Of a DNA stretch of 64,000 bases, positions 1 through 8,859 are shown one piece after another. This DNA is from Marisalimonas marina. Lineage in GTDB: Bacteria > Pseudomonadota > Alphaproteobacteria > Puniceispirillales > Marisalimonadaceae. Every line of letters begins with the position of its first letter. Within the stretch, counting starts at the first letter, position 1. The position numbers and the translations under genes were made by a program. The stretch is from the NCBI GenBank assembly GCA_038131365.1, contig JAYPPH010000005.1:62001-126000 (forward strand). Reading direction: 5' to 3'. Under the pieces are notes generated by a model that worked only from the letters and a program-made list of their open reading frames with translations, did no database searches and was not told the DNA's origin.

Positions 1-2
1 GA

Positions 3-965
3 TCTAGAATAATGCCCTTACCATTAGTACTTGGTCACGAAGGTTCTGGTGAGGTGGTTGAATTAGGAAGTGCCATTAAAGATATCAAAGTAGGGGATCA
101 TGTAGCATTTCAATTTTCTCCATCATGTGGAAGGTGTAGAAGATGTCTGGAAGGAAGGCCTCAAGTATGTGAACTTGCTGCAGCAACAAAGGGTAAGGGT
201 GAGTTGATGTCTGGGGGCAGTAGGCTCTCCGATTTAGATGGAAACGTTTTAAATCACCATACAGGTATTTCATGTATGTCTCAGTACAATGTTGTTGATA
301 GAGGATCTGTTGTTGTAATTGACAAGAGTATTAATATTCAAGATGCAGCTTTGTTTGGCTGTGCTGTAATGACTGGAGTAGGTGCTGTTATTAATACTGC
401 CAGGATAAGACCAGGAGATTCTGTGGCAATAATTGGTTTAGGCGGGGTAGGTCTTAACGGGATAATAGGAGCAAAATTAGCTGGAGCTGAGACTATAATA
501 GCTATTGATATTGACCCATCAAAATTTTCTAGGGCCAAAGAACTTGGCGCCACTCATTGTTTTGATAGTAGAAAAAATGATACAGTTGAGGCTATAAGAG
601 ATTTAACTAATGGCGGTGTGGATTTTGCTATAGATTTAGCAGGTGTTATAGCTGCAATGGACACAGCCTATCAAATAATTAGGTATGGAGGATCAGTTGT
701 CACAGCAGGCTTGTCGCCAATTAATACTAAATTTAGTTTTAACCATAGTGACTTAGTCGCCCAAGAGAAATCTATTTTAGGAAGTTATATGGGTTCTTGT
801 GTTCCTGTTCGAGATGTTCCCAGATTTCTAAATCTATATCTTCAAGGTAGATTACCAGTTGATAAATTAATTGATGGTAAAATTAGCTTTGATAATTTAA
901 ATGAAGGATTTGATAAGTTATCTAAAGGTGAAGTTGTAAGACAGATACTGGTGCCTAACGGCTAA
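3..965 (+). CDS. Zinc-dependent alcohol dehydrogenase, class III-like (5' end outside window)
   Basis: This is an NAD(P)-dependent medium-chain dehydrogenase that oxidises an alcohol to an aldehyde. The reading frame is open to the left edge (Ser-Arg-Ile precede the first visible Met at 12), so that Met is internal and the N-terminus is off the window. Numbering from it, GHEGSG (8-13) holds the catalytic-zinc His; Cys39, Cys42, Cys45 and Cys53 form the structural zinc lobe; Cys117 is the second catalytic-zinc Cys; GLGGVG (142-147) is the Rossmann loop; and Asp166/Asp168 after the second strand suggest NAD preference. The substrate cannot be read from the sequence. The four-Cys lobe and overall length fit the long-chain/glutathione-dependent branch. 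It converges on the next gene with a 4 bp gap. Confidence 0.9.
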   Translation, partial: SRIMPLPLVLGHEGSGEVVELGSAIKDIKVGDHVAFQFSPSCGRCRRCLEGRPQVCELAAATKGKGELMSGGSRLSDLDGNVLNHHTGISCMSQYNVVDRGSVVVIDKSINIQDAALFGCAVMTGVGAVINTARIRPGDSVAIIGLGGVGLNGIIGAKLAGAETIIAIDIDPSKFSRAKELGATHCFDSRKNDTVEAIRDLTNGGVDFAIDLAGVIAAMDTAYQIIRYGGSVVTAGLSPINTKFSFNHSDLVAQEKSILGSYMGSCVPVRDVPRFLNLYLQGRLPVDKLIDGKISFDNLNEGFDKLSKGEVVRQILVPNG

Positions 966-969
966 TAAC

Positions 970-1767
970 TTAAATCATTTTCCAATTCTTATAAAATATA
1001 CCCTTGGTATTTTTCAAAACAAGACCAATACCATTGAGTATTAATTTCATTATATTTTCAAAATAGGATGGCCTTATTATATCAATAAAAGCACAGTATC
1101 TTAAATCATCTTCTTCGTTAAAACTTTGATGAATTAACGTATCATCAAATATAAATAAAGGGTCATATCTCCATTTATTTATTCGACCATCAGCTTCAAT
1201 GAAGGAACCTTCTTTCTTAACTTTATTAAAATTATATAAGATACGATAGGTCATCCTCAATGGACCAAAATGCCTAGATGTTGATGTTTTTTCCCTAAAC
1301 AATGATACCCCAATTGTTTTTATATATTTATAATCGTTATTAAATTCGGGAATGGTGTCATCTAGTTTATATCCATACCACTGGTAAAATAACATTGTCC
1401 TATTATCTTCTTTATTTTTTTCAAATCGCTCTGAGATCTTTTTTTTATTTTCATCAAATAGTTGAATTATTTTATTAATTTCATTTTGATGACCTGATGG
1501 AAGATCTTCAATCTTAAAAGTATGAAGGTTTCTAAAAGATAATAAATCTGAAAAAAGATTTAGTGGTGACAATATGAATGTTAAAAAACCTTTACCTAAA
1601 AAATATTCTTTGATTAGTTTGGGATTCATTGTTTTATGTCTTGAGACATCAATTAAACCACATATTATCCATATAGGAATTATTGATAACAAATTAAAAT
1701 TAATAAAAAGAAAATAAGAACTTATTATTAAAAGTATCAATAAAAGTATTTTGAATACAGTATCCAT
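970..1767 (-). CDS. Membrane-anchored aspartyl/asparaginyl beta-hydroxylase (LpxO/AspH) family protein
   Basis: Likely a 2-oxoglutarate/Fe(II) oxygenase of the AspH/LpxO family (PF05118 type). Two hydrophobic segments (about 6-23 and 26-40) anchor the N-terminus, as in LpxO, which hydroxylates lipid A acyl chains. The catalytic domain occupies the C-terminal half. HFGP (His166) and FDDTLIH (His213) align with the two iron-binding histidines of AspH, and Arg175 and Arg223 align with its two 2-oxoglutarate-contacting arginines. The His that normally follows the first Arg (LRxHLGL motif) is Leu177 here, so cofactor contacts differ. The substrate may be lipid A, another lipid or a protein; membrane anchoring favours lipid, as inference. 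It converges on the alcohol dehydrogenase. Confidence 0.75.
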   Translation of the reverse strand: MDTVFKILLLILLIISSYFLFINFNLLSIIPIWIICGLIDVSRHKTMNPKLIKEYFLGKGFLTFILSPLNLFSDLLSFRNLHTFKIEDLPSGHQNEINKIIQLFDENKKKISERFEKNKEDNRTMLFYQWYGYKLDDTIPEFNNDYKYIKTIGVSLFREKTSTSRHFGPLRMTYRILYNFNKVKKEGSFIEADGRINKWRYDPLFIFDDTLIHQSFNEEDDLRYCAFIDIIRPSYFENIMKLILNGIGLVLKNTKGIFYKNWKMI

Positions 1768-1890
1768 TTAATTTTAAACTTATTGTTAAAGCTATAATCT
1801 ATATTTTAACATCGCCTCTATCAACTTTTATTTGATTTGTTATAATAAAATCAATTTAAAAAAATGATAATTGATAAGAGGAAAAATTAT

Positions 1891-2376
1891 ATGCCAAGTT
1901 TTGATATTGTTAGCAAAATAGATATGCCCTCAGTTCAAAATGCTCTTGATGGTGTTAAAAAAGAAATAAATACTAGGTATGATTTCAAAGGTAGTGTGTG
2001 TGAAGTAGAACTCCAGGATGATAAAATAATTTTAAAGGCTGATGATGAGCTTAAAAGAAGACAGGTAGAGGAACTTATTGTAACTCATTTAACTAGGAAG
2101 AAAGTTGATACTGGCGCACTGGAGTTTGAAAAACCTGAAGCAGCAACTGGTAATTCTATTCGCCAATCTGTTTTGATTAAACAAGGAGTTGATAGAGAAA
2201 CAGCGCAAAAAATTATAAAAGCAATTAAAGCATCTAAAACTAAATTGCAGACTTCAATACAAGGTGATGAAGTGAGAGTATCAGGTAAAAAAAGGGATGA
2301 TCTTCAAAACGCAATTCAACTCATAAAAGAATTAAACTTAAAGCATCCATTGCAATATGAAAATTTTCGAGATTAA
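1891..2376 (+). CDS. yajQ: YajQ family nucleotide/c-di-GMP-binding protein
   Basis: A UPF0234/YajQ protein of about 161 aa. The family has two ferredoxin-like domains and binds nucleotides; the Xanthomonas homologue is a cyclic di-GMP effector. I place the start at the Met opening MPSFDIVSKID, because this is the family N-terminus and AGAGG lies 9 bp upstream; the in-frame ATG at 1864 would add nine unmatched residues. Family landmarks visible are NTRYDFKGS near residue 37 and the C-terminal VRVSGKKRDDLQ segment. Its stop overlaps the stop of the convergent hydrolase gene by 4 bp. The function in this organism is unknown. Confidence 0.93.
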   Translation: MPSFDIVSKIDMPSVQNALDGVKKEINTRYDFKGSVCEVELQDDKIILKADDELKRRQVEELIVTHLTRKKVDTGALEFEKPEAATGNSIRQSVLIKQGVDRETAQKIIKAIKASKTKLQTSIQGDEVRVSGKKRDDLQNAIQLIKELNLKHPLQYENFRD

Positions 2377-3260
2377 ACTTTAATTATATGCGCTCTTTCA
2401 TCTCTTTCATTCCAAGTTGATGCATTAATTCGGGAATAAAATTCTAACAGGTGATTGTTAAATATTGCAGGTTCTTCCAAGTTGATTGTATGACCTGTTT
2501 TAGGAACAATTAACAAACCGGATGTTTTTATAGTTCTTTTAAGAAATAAACCAACTTCAAGACACATATCATCTTCATCCCCATTAATAATTAATGTAGG
2601 TGCATTGATAGTGCTAATCTCTTTTTCGAGTTTATATAAGTTAGGTCTTTTGTTTTGAACTCCTAGAAGAGTATTAGCCGATCCAATAGGATCATGTTCA
2701 ATTAACTGGTCATGGAATAATTGCCAACCATTAGGATCTTTAACTTCAAACTGTACTCTAGATGGGCCAAGTGCATACTCTGAACCAACTTTTTTCATAC
2801 CTTTATTTCGAATATTTTCAGCTGTTTCAAATGATACATTAGAAAAGTCAGCTTCTTTATTAAAATCAATTTTATCAAGTGGAATGGCGCCGTATCCACA
2901 TCCAGCTATAACCAAACTTGAAACTCTATCTGGAGCATTTATACCTAAATGAAGAGTTGCAAATCCTCCCATTGAAAGACCTACAATATGTGCTTTATCA
3001 ATTTCTAAATTATCCATAACGCTGATTATGTCTTGCCATGCTCTTTTTTGACTATATTGATCCTCATTTTGAGGAATATCAGATGGATAATAACCTCTAG
3101 CACAGTAAGTAATACATTGATAAAATCTTGAAAAATAGTTCACCTGAGGAGCCCAACTTCTATAATCACCGGCAAATTCATGCACAAAAATTATAGGTTC
3201 ACCTTTACCGGTGCTTTCATAAAAAAGATTAATATTATCATCAGTTTTTATAAATGACAT
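2373..3260 (-). CDS. Alpha/beta hydrolase fold protein
   Basis: A serine hydrolase of 295 aa. The nucleophile elbow is GLSMGG with Ser96. The acid is Asp228 or Asp230 in NGDEDD, and the catalytic His is His257 in KTGHTINLEEP. VHEFAGD near residue 27 stands in for the HGxxG oxyanion loop, with Glu-Phe replacing the usual Gly residues. It resembles 3-oxoadipate enol-lactonase and carboxylesterase-type hydrolases, but the substrate cannot be assigned. A good AGGAG-like site precedes the ATG. It is divergent from modB and convergent, with a 4 bp overlap, with yajQ. Confidence 0.88.
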   Translation of the reverse strand: MSFIKTDDNINLFYESTGKGEPIIFVHEFAGDYRSWAPQVNYFSRFYQCITYCARGYYPSDIPQNEDQYSQKRAWQDIISVMDNLEIDKAHIVGLSMGGFATLHLGINAPDRVSSLVIAGCGYGAIPLDKIDFNKEADFSNVSFETAENIRNKGMKKVGSEYALGPSRVQFEVKDPNGWQLFHDQLIEHDPIGSANTLLGVQNKRPNLYKLEKEISTINAPTLIINGDEDDMCLEVGLFLKRTIKTSGLLIVPKTGHTINLEEPAIFNNHLLEFYSRINASTWNERDERAHIIKV

Positions 3261-3330
3261 TTTTCTCTCCTAGGTATAACTTGTTAAGTATATAATAGTT
3301 TAAATTTTACCAAACACAATTGGCTTATGC

Positions 3331-4023
3331 ATGGAAATATATAATCTTTTAAGTTCAGATATTTCTGCCATTTTTATTACTTTTAAGTTGGCTCTTATCA
3401 CTTGCTTTTTCCTTGCTATAATAGGTACCCCATTAGCTTATTATCTTGCTTTTGTGTCTAAAAAATCAAAATCCTTTTTAGAAGCAATTGTTACTCTTCC
3501 ATTAGTACTTCCTCCAACTGTCATAGGGTTTTATTTAATCATTTTTTTTAGTCCTGAAACATCATTAGGTAAGTTTTTTATTATGTTAACAGGAGAACAA
3601 CTTATTTTTTCATTTTATGGGCTTGTGTTAGCATCCATTATCTATTCCTTACCTTTTTGGGTTCAACCTCTTCAATCATCATTTGAAAAAATTGGCAAAG
3701 ATACTGTTAGGACTGCTTATACACTTGGAGCGAGCCCACTAGATACATTTAAAAATATTATAGTTCCTCTATCTAAAAGAGGTTTTTTAACATCATTCAT
3801 CATATCATTTGCACATACAATGGGAGAGTTTGGTATTGTTTTGATGGTTGGTGGAGGTATTCATGGTAAAACTAAAGTAATAGCCATTTCAATTTATGAC
3901 CATGTTGAGCAATTATCATTTGGTAAAGCACATTTTCTTGCCGCTGGCATGCTCATTTTATCTTTTATTATTTTACTTATTTTATTCTATTCAAACAGAA
4001 CTAGAGTAGTGGGGATAAAATAG
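3331..4023 (+). CDS. modB: Molybdate-type ABC transporter permease (ModB-like)
   Basis: Inner-membrane permease of 230 aa with about five hydrophobic helices. The loop that contacts the ATPase is visible as TLGASPLDTFKNIIVPLS (131-148), containing the conserved Gly-Ala-Ser. LPLVLPPTVIGFYL near residue 56 is a strong ModB family signature. The gene shares its last base with the GTG start of modC, so the two are translationally coupled. No modA, encoding the periplasmic binding protein, lies on either side. Molybdate or tungstate is the likely substrate from family membership. An exact TATAAT at 3291-3296 could be part of its promoter, but no convincing -35 element accompanies it. Confidence 0.85.
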   Translation: MEIYNLLSSDISAIFITFKLALITCFFLAIIGTPLAYYLAFVSKKSKSFLEAIVTLPLVLPPTVIGFYLIIFFSPETSLGKFFIMLTGEQLIFSFYGLVLASIIYSLPFWVQPLQSSFEKIGKDTVRTAYTLGASPLDTFKNIIVPLSKRGFLTSFIISFAHTMGEFGIVLMVGGGIHGKTKVIAISIYDHVEQLSFGKAHFLAAGMLILSFIILLILFYSNRTRVVGIK

Positions 4024-5144
4024 TGACAGATTTATATGCACGAATAGAAGGAAAAGTTGGAAATATTTTATTTAATTTTGAGCATAGTTTTAATTCAAAA
4101 GGAATAACAGTTTTATATGGACCTAACGGCGCTGGCAAAAGCACTATTATTTCAGCAATAGCAGGGTTTAATAAAAATTTAAAAACTACAATTAGATATA
4201 AAAATATTGATTTTGACGGTCCTAATAAAGTGCCAGTCTATAAAAGGCCGTTTGGTATTATGTTCCAAAACCCTATTTTATTTGAACACTTAAAAATCAA
4301 AGATAATTTAGCTTTTGCCGAAAAAAGAAAAAAAATTAACATTAATGTTGATAAAACAATTCCAAAAAAAGAACTAATTGATCACCTTGATTTAGTTTCG
4401 TTATTAGATAGGTATCCCGAAGATTTGTCTGGGGGTGAGAAATTACGAGTAGTATTAGCTAGAACTATTTTAACAAAACCAGACTATCTTTTCTTAGACG
4501 AACCTATGTCAGAAATTGATATAAGGTACAAAGCAAAATTATTAATTTTCTTAAAAATGATAAATCAAAAATATAAGATTCCAATTTTATATATTACTCA
4601 TTCTTTAGAAGAAATATCACAAATTGCTGACGAATTAATTCTTATTAATGAGGGAAAAAAAATAGATTGTGGTCTTTTACCAGATATGTTGAATAATAAA
4701 TCATTTCAAAGTTTAATTGGTAGGTTTGAGTCAAGTTCTGTTCTAGAAGGATCTGTAGTTTCTTCAAATGATGTCTTAAACATAACTACTTTAGATATAA
4801 ATGGTCAAAATCTTATTGTTCCAGGCAACCCTGCTTCTGAAGGTAATAATGTAAGGGTAAGAATAAGATCTAGAGACATTTTAGTTTCTCCAAATAAGCT
4901 TACCTCTCCAGTTGTTGAAAACGAATTGGAAGGTTTAATATTAAAAGTTGAAAAAGAGAACAATACAGCCTTTACAGAAGTTGTAATTGCGTTAGTCGAT
5001 CCCAAAACAAGTGAGCTGGCCCAGAAAATTAGAGCTAGAGTAACAACTTATAATTATGAGAAGATGAATTTAAATAAAAATTCTAGAGTATTCATATATA
5101 TTAGCTCTGTATCTATTGATAGGCAGGCCTACCAATCAATTTAA
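4023..5144 (+). CDS. modC: Molybdate-type ABC transporter ATP-binding protein (ModC-like)
   Basis: ATPase subunit of 373 aa starting at GTG, overlapping the modB stop by one base. Landmarks in order: Walker A GPNGAGKST (33-41), Q-loop FQNP (81-84), signature LSGGE (135-139), Walker B LFLDEP (156-161) and switch His193. The C-terminal third (about 240-365) is a TOBE/MOP-like beta domain, which in ModC proteins binds oxyanion and regulates transport. With ModB it would form the importer core. The binding protein must be encoded elsewhere or be absent. Moco-related genes occur later in the window (moaD, moaE, msrP), supporting molybdate over other oxyanions. Confidence 0.87.
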   Translation: MTDLYARIEGKVGNILFNFEHSFNSKGITVLYGPNGAGKSTIISAIAGFNKNLKTTIRYKNIDFDGPNKVPVYKRPFGIMFQNPILFEHLKIKDNLAFAEKRKKININVDKTIPKKELIDHLDLVSLLDRYPEDLSGGEKLRVVLARTILTKPDYLFLDEPMSEIDIRYKAKLLIFLKMINQKYKIPILYITHSLEEISQIADELILINEGKKIDCGLLPDMLNNKSFQSLIGRFESSSVLEGSVVSSNDVLNITTLDINGQNLIVPGNPASEGNNVRVRIRSRDILVSPNKLTSPVVENELEGLILKVEKENNTAFTEVVIALVDPKTSELAQKIRARVTTYNYEKMNLNKNSRVFIYISSVSIDRQAYQSI

Positions 5145-5151
5145 AATTTTA

Positions 5152-6354
5152 TTATACTTTTTCTAATATAATTGAACTTCCCTGACCAACCCCAACACAC
5201 ATAGTGCATAGAGCATATTTTTTATTTTTTTCTATTAATTCATGAGCCGCTGTTAAAACTAATCTTGTTCCAGACATACCAAGTGGGTGCCCAAGAGCAA
5301 TAGCTCCTCCATTAGGATTAACTCTCTCGTCATTATCAGAAACACCTAACGATCTAAGGCTTGCCAATCCTTGAGCCGCAAAGGCTTCATTTATTTCGAT
5401 GATATCTATATCATCTATTTCTAATCCGGCAATTTTCAAAGCTTTCAAGGATGCTGGCACTGGTCCAATTCCCATGTATGCAGGTTCAACACCGCAGCTA
5501 GCAGCAGATACTATTCTTACCATAGGGGTTAAGTGATTTCTCTTAATTCCATCCTCACTTGCAACAACAAGAGCAGCTGCTCCATCATTAACACCACTTG
5601 CATTTCCAGCTGTAACGCTTCCATCTTTCCTGAATGGGGTGGGAAGAGCTGCAAGTTTTTCAATAGATGTACCTCTTGGATGTTCGTCTGTATCAAAAAT
5701 TATTGCATCACCTTTCTTTTGAGGAATTTCAACTGGGGTAATTTCAATTGCAAGTCTTCCATTAGAAATAGATTCAGCAGCTTTTTGTTGGCTTGCTAAA
5801 GCCATTTTATCTTGATCTTCACGACTGACTTGATATTTTTCAGCGACGTTCTCAGCTGTTTCAGGCATCGAATCTATCCCAAATTTTGACTTCATTTTAG
5901 GATTTACAAATCTCCACCCAATTGTTGTATCATAGATTTCAGCATTTCTTGAAAATGGTGTACTTGCTTTTGGCATAACAAATGGAGCCCTGCTCATGCT
6001 TTCTGCTCCACCAGCTATAGTGAAATCGGCTTCTTTAGATTTAATCATTCTTGAAGCAGCGGATATAGCTTCCATTCCTGAAGCACAAAGTCTATTAAGG
6101 GTAATGCCAGAAACAGTGTGTGGCAGATCTGCTAATAACAGAGCCATTCTTGCTATATTTCTATTATCCTCACCTGCTTGATTGGCATTCCCATAAAAAA
6201 CTTCTTCTAAGTTATCCCAGTCACTTTTGGGAAGTTTTTCTTTAATTGAAATAAGTGGAATTGCAGCTAGATCATCAGTTCTAACTGATGACAAACTTCC
6301 CCCGAATTTCCCAATTGGTGTTCTAGTGCCTTCACAAACAAATGCCTCTGTCAT
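5152..6354 (-). CDS. Acetyl-CoA acyltransferase, PcaF-like thiolase
   Basis: A thiolase of 400 aa that cleaves or forms 3-oxoacyl-CoA with acetyl-CoA. Cys90 in NRLCASGME is the acyl-accepting nucleophile; GHPLGMSG near 355 holds the catalytic His; and CTMCVGVGQG at the C-terminus provides the second Cys (about 386). The N-terminal RTPIGKFGGSLSSVRTDDLA and the GNANQAGEDNRN segment closely resemble 3-oxoadipyl-CoA thiolase (PcaF/PaaJ). The rest of a beta-ketoadipate pathway is not here, so a general acetyl-CoA acetyltransferase role is possible. The start is supported by a GGAG site upstream. It converges on modC with a 7 bp gap. Confidence 0.9.
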   Translation of the reverse strand: MTEAFVCEGTRTPIGKFGGSLSSVRTDDLAAIPLISIKEKLPKSDWDNLEEVFYGNANQAGEDNRNIARMALLLADLPHTVSGITLNRLCASGMEAISAASRMIKSKEADFTIAGGAESMSRAPFVMPKASTPFSRNAEIYDTTIGWRFVNPKMKSKFGIDSMPETAENVAEKYQVSREDQDKMALASQQKAAESISNGRLAIEITPVEIPQKKGDAIIFDTDEHPRGTSIEKLAALPTPFRKDGSVTAGNASGVNDGAAALVVASEDGIKRNHLTPMVRIVSAASCGVEPAYMGIGPVPASLKALKIAGLEIDDIDIIEINEAFAAQGLASLRSLGVSDNDERVNPNGGAIALGHPLGMSGTRLVLTAAHELIEKNKKYALCTMCVGVGQGSSIILEKV

Positions 6355-6372
6355 TAGTTTCTCCTAAGTTAA

Positions 6373-7041
6373 TCAATTATTGTTAAAATTTGTGTAAATA
6401 GGAATTTGATTAGAATTCCAGACAGTGTACTTTTTCATTATTGATTTAAAATCTTCGCTTTCCATTAAGTTATTCAACCATTTTTTTAAATAATTAAAGT
6501 TTAAACAATCAAACCAATTTTCATCTACATTCCTAAATTGTCTAATAAATGGAAAAATTAAATAATCTATCAAGGTTAAATGATTGCAATTTATATATTT
6601 ACTTTTTTTTAATAAATTATCTAGATTTGCTAGAAAATTCAAATTTGCATCTCTATTAAAATTTCTATCAACTCCTTGATAACGGTTTGGATATTTATAT
6701 TTATCTAAATTAATTTTAAAATCATCATCAAGCTTTTTTAAAAGTTCCTTAAACTGACTTTTAGACAAATTACACTCCGACAGTAAATTATTTGGATCAT
6801 TACTATCTAATGCCCAGTTAATGATATCTAAACTTTCCTCTAAAACTTGTCCTGAATCTGTCAATAAAACAGGAACTGTTCCCTTAGGAGAAAGTTCCAA
6901 AAACTCTCTTGGCTTATTTTTTAATTCTATTTCTCTTATCTCTACTGTAATTTGAGATGATTTTATCACCATACGCGTTCTTATAGCGTATGGACATCTT
7001 CTAAAAGTATATAAAATGGGATATTTTATATTATTTGTCAT
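6373..7041 (-). CDS. Glutathione S-transferase family protein
   Basis: A 222-aa protein with an N-terminal thioredoxin-like GST domain. RRCPYAIRTRM near residues 14-24 has a CPYA motif, whose Cys is typical of omega/beta-like GSTs with thiol-transfer activity. SPKGTVPVLL with a cis-Pro, and the glutathione-binding LEESLDIINW, follow. The C-terminal helical domain is divergent. It lies 18 bp upstream of the thiolase on the same strand and may be co-transcribed. The substrate is unknown. Confidence 0.85.
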   Translation of the reverse strand: MTNNIKYPILYTFRRCPYAIRTRMVIKSSQITVEIREIELKNKPREFLELSPKGTVPVLLTDSGQVLEESLDIINWALDSNDPNNLLSECNLSKSQFKELLKKLDDDFKINLDKYKYPNRYQGVDRNFNRDANLNFLANLDNLLKKSKYINCNHLTLIDYLIFPFIRQFRNVDENWFDCLNFNYLKKWLNNLMESEDFKSIMKKYTVWNSNQIPIYTNFNNN

Positions 7042-7105
7042 GATTTAATCTTAATTATAATTTAAAGAAGATTAAATATTTTTTTGTCTAAAGAATTTAT
7101 TAAGA

Positions 7106-7312
7106 TTATTTTTTAGGGTTATGATCTAATTCGTTTAGGATGATGTTGTCTATATGACCATGCTTAGTGAGTTGATACACAGTATTCCAAAGCGAAGGAG
7201 GATAATTTTGTCTAATGTTTTTAATCATATGAAGGATGTGTTTTTCTTCAAAAATATTATCGTTTTTAGACTTTCTTACTTTATCTAACGGAAAGGGTAC
7301 GATCTGTGCCAT
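7106..7312 (-). CDS. Small hypothetical protein (68 aa)
   Basis: I do not recognise this gene. It is a short, basic, soluble-looking protein with no membrane segment or cysteine. Evidence that it is real: a GGAG ribosome-binding site eight bases upstream of the ATG, coding-like composition, and a position alone between divergent pyk and the GST gene. The N-terminus (AQIVPFPLDKVRKSK) resembles short openings seen on small alphaproteobacterial proteins, but this is a weak hint only. Confidence 0.6.
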   Translation of the reverse strand: MAQIVPFPLDKVRKSKNDNIFEEKHILHMIKNIRQNYPPSLWNTVYQLTKHGHIDNIILNELDHNPKK

Positions 7313-7439
7313 TAATAATTCTCCTATAACAAAAAAGAGTTTGCAAATAGCTTGCCGACTTTGAAATTTTAAAAAATAATTTTAATCTTTTTTTAATATT
7401 TGATGTATAAACTTATTACATCTTATTGAGGACTGTAAT

Positions 7440-8855
7440 GTGAGTAATACAAATTTTTTTAGATCGACTAAGATAGTGGCTACAATTGGAACAGCAACTG
7501 ATGATTATGAGAATATAAAATCTTTGATTAAGGCAGGTGTTAACGTTTTTCGTTTAAACTTCAGCCACGGTAATCACGGTGATCATTTAAAAAGGATAAC
7601 TTATATTAGAGGCGCTGAAAAAGAGTTAAATATCAATGTAGCTATTCTTGCAGATCTCCAAGGGCCAAAGTTTAGAATTGGAGAGATGAAAAAGGATATT
7701 AAAGTCATAAAAGGAAATAATTTTACTTTTGATAAAGATATGAAGATAGGTGATTTTAAGAGAGTTTATTTATCGCATGAAGAAATATTTGAAAGTTTAT
7801 CAGTTGGCTCAAAAATATTAATGGATGATGGAAAACTTCAGTTTGAAGTTAAAGAAATTACTAATGAAAAAATACAAACAGAAGTTCTAGTAGGAGGGGT
7901 AGTAAAAAGTAATAAAGGTGTAAATTTACCTGATGTAGTTTTAAATACAAATCCCTTAACAGAAAAAGACATAGATGATTTGAAGTTTATACTTAATCAA
8001 GAAATTGATTGGATAGCTTTATCTTTTGTTCAAAAGTTAAGCGATGTTCAAGAAGTTAAAAAACATATAAAAGATAAAGCTTTAATAATTGCTAAAATAG
8101 AAAAACCTTCTGCATTAAAAGAACTTTCGCAAATAGTTGATGCTTGTGATGGTATTATGGTGGCTAGGGGCGATCTTGGTGTAGAGCTGCCCCCTGAAAA
8201 AGTTCCGGGAATTCAAAAAGAGATAATCTTAGAATGTAGGCAAGCTGGCAAGCCGGTAATAGTAGCCACTCAAATGTTAGAATCAATGATTGAATCACCG
8301 GCGCCAACAAGAGCAGAAGCCTCAGATGTAGCTACTGCAGTATTTGATGGCGCTGATGCTGTGATGTTATCTGCGGAGACCGCAATTGGCTCTTTCCCAA
8401 TCGAAACTGTAAATATAATGGATAGAATTATTACTTCTGCGGAAAGACACATACATAAACATCCAGGTGATGGACCTCAAAGTCTTGTGGCTGAGAATTT
8501 CGTTTACAACGCTGTATCTCGTTCTGCTGTTAGCCTCGCAGAATCTGTGAAAGCAAAAGCAGTTGTTGCTTTTACAGCTTCAGGAAATACAGCTTATAGA
8601 ATGGCAAGAGAAAGACCAAACTTGTTATTAGTTGTCATGACGCCTGAAGTTAATGTTAAAAGAAAGTTATCTCTTTTATGGGGAGCTTATCCATTTTTAA
8701 GTAAAGTCCAAGGTTATGAAGCAGCCATTCAAGAAGCTAGAGAAATAATTACTGAAGAAAAACTAGCTACAACTGGTGACAGTATAGTCGTTGTTGCGGG
8801 TATGCCTTTTGGTATTTCAGGCTCTACTAATTCAATCAGAGTTGTAGAAATATAG
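7440..8855 (+). CDS. pyk: Pyruvate kinase
   Basis: Catalyses phosphoenolpyruvate plus ADP to pyruvate plus ATP, the last step of glycolysis, in the cytoplasm. The 471 aa protein has the full A/B/C architecture: TKIVATIGTAT at the N-terminus, NVFRLNFSHGNH (substrate Arg and Asn), the B-domain cap around 70-165, the active-site IAKIEKPSAL with the catalytic Lys, and the signature MVARGDLGVELP. The start is GTG at 7440 with GAGG about 8 bp upstream; the ATG at 7438 is immediately followed by a stop, so GTG is the only sensible start. It converges on the cyclophilin gene with a 4 bp gap. Confidence 0.96.
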   Translation: MSNTNFFRSTKIVATIGTATDDYENIKSLIKAGVNVFRLNFSHGNHGDHLKRITYIRGAEKELNINVAILADLQGPKFRIGEMKKDIKVIKGNNFTFDKDMKIGDFKRVYLSHEEIFESLSVGSKILMDDGKLQFEVKEITNEKIQTEVLVGGVVKSNKGVNLPDVVLNTNPLTEKDIDDLKFILNQEIDWIALSFVQKLSDVQEVKKHIKDKALIIAKIEKPSALKELSQIVDACDGIMVARGDLGVELPPEKVPGIQKEIILECRQAGKPVIVATQMLESMIESPAPTRAEASDVATAVFDGADAVMLSAETAIGSFPIETVNIMDRIITSAERHIHKHPGDGPQSLVAENFVYNAVSRSAVSLAESVKAKAVVAFTASGNTAYRMARERPNLLLVVMTPEVNVKRKLSLLWGAYPFLSKVQGYEAAIQEAREIITEEKLATTGDSIVVVAGMPFGISGSTNSIRVVEI

Positions 8856-8859
8856 TTGC

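Noticed and set aside
5533..5799. ORF opposite the thiolase gene
   Set aside because: It is antisense to a conserved gene, and its Cys/Ser/Asn-rich product is typical of a shadow frame.
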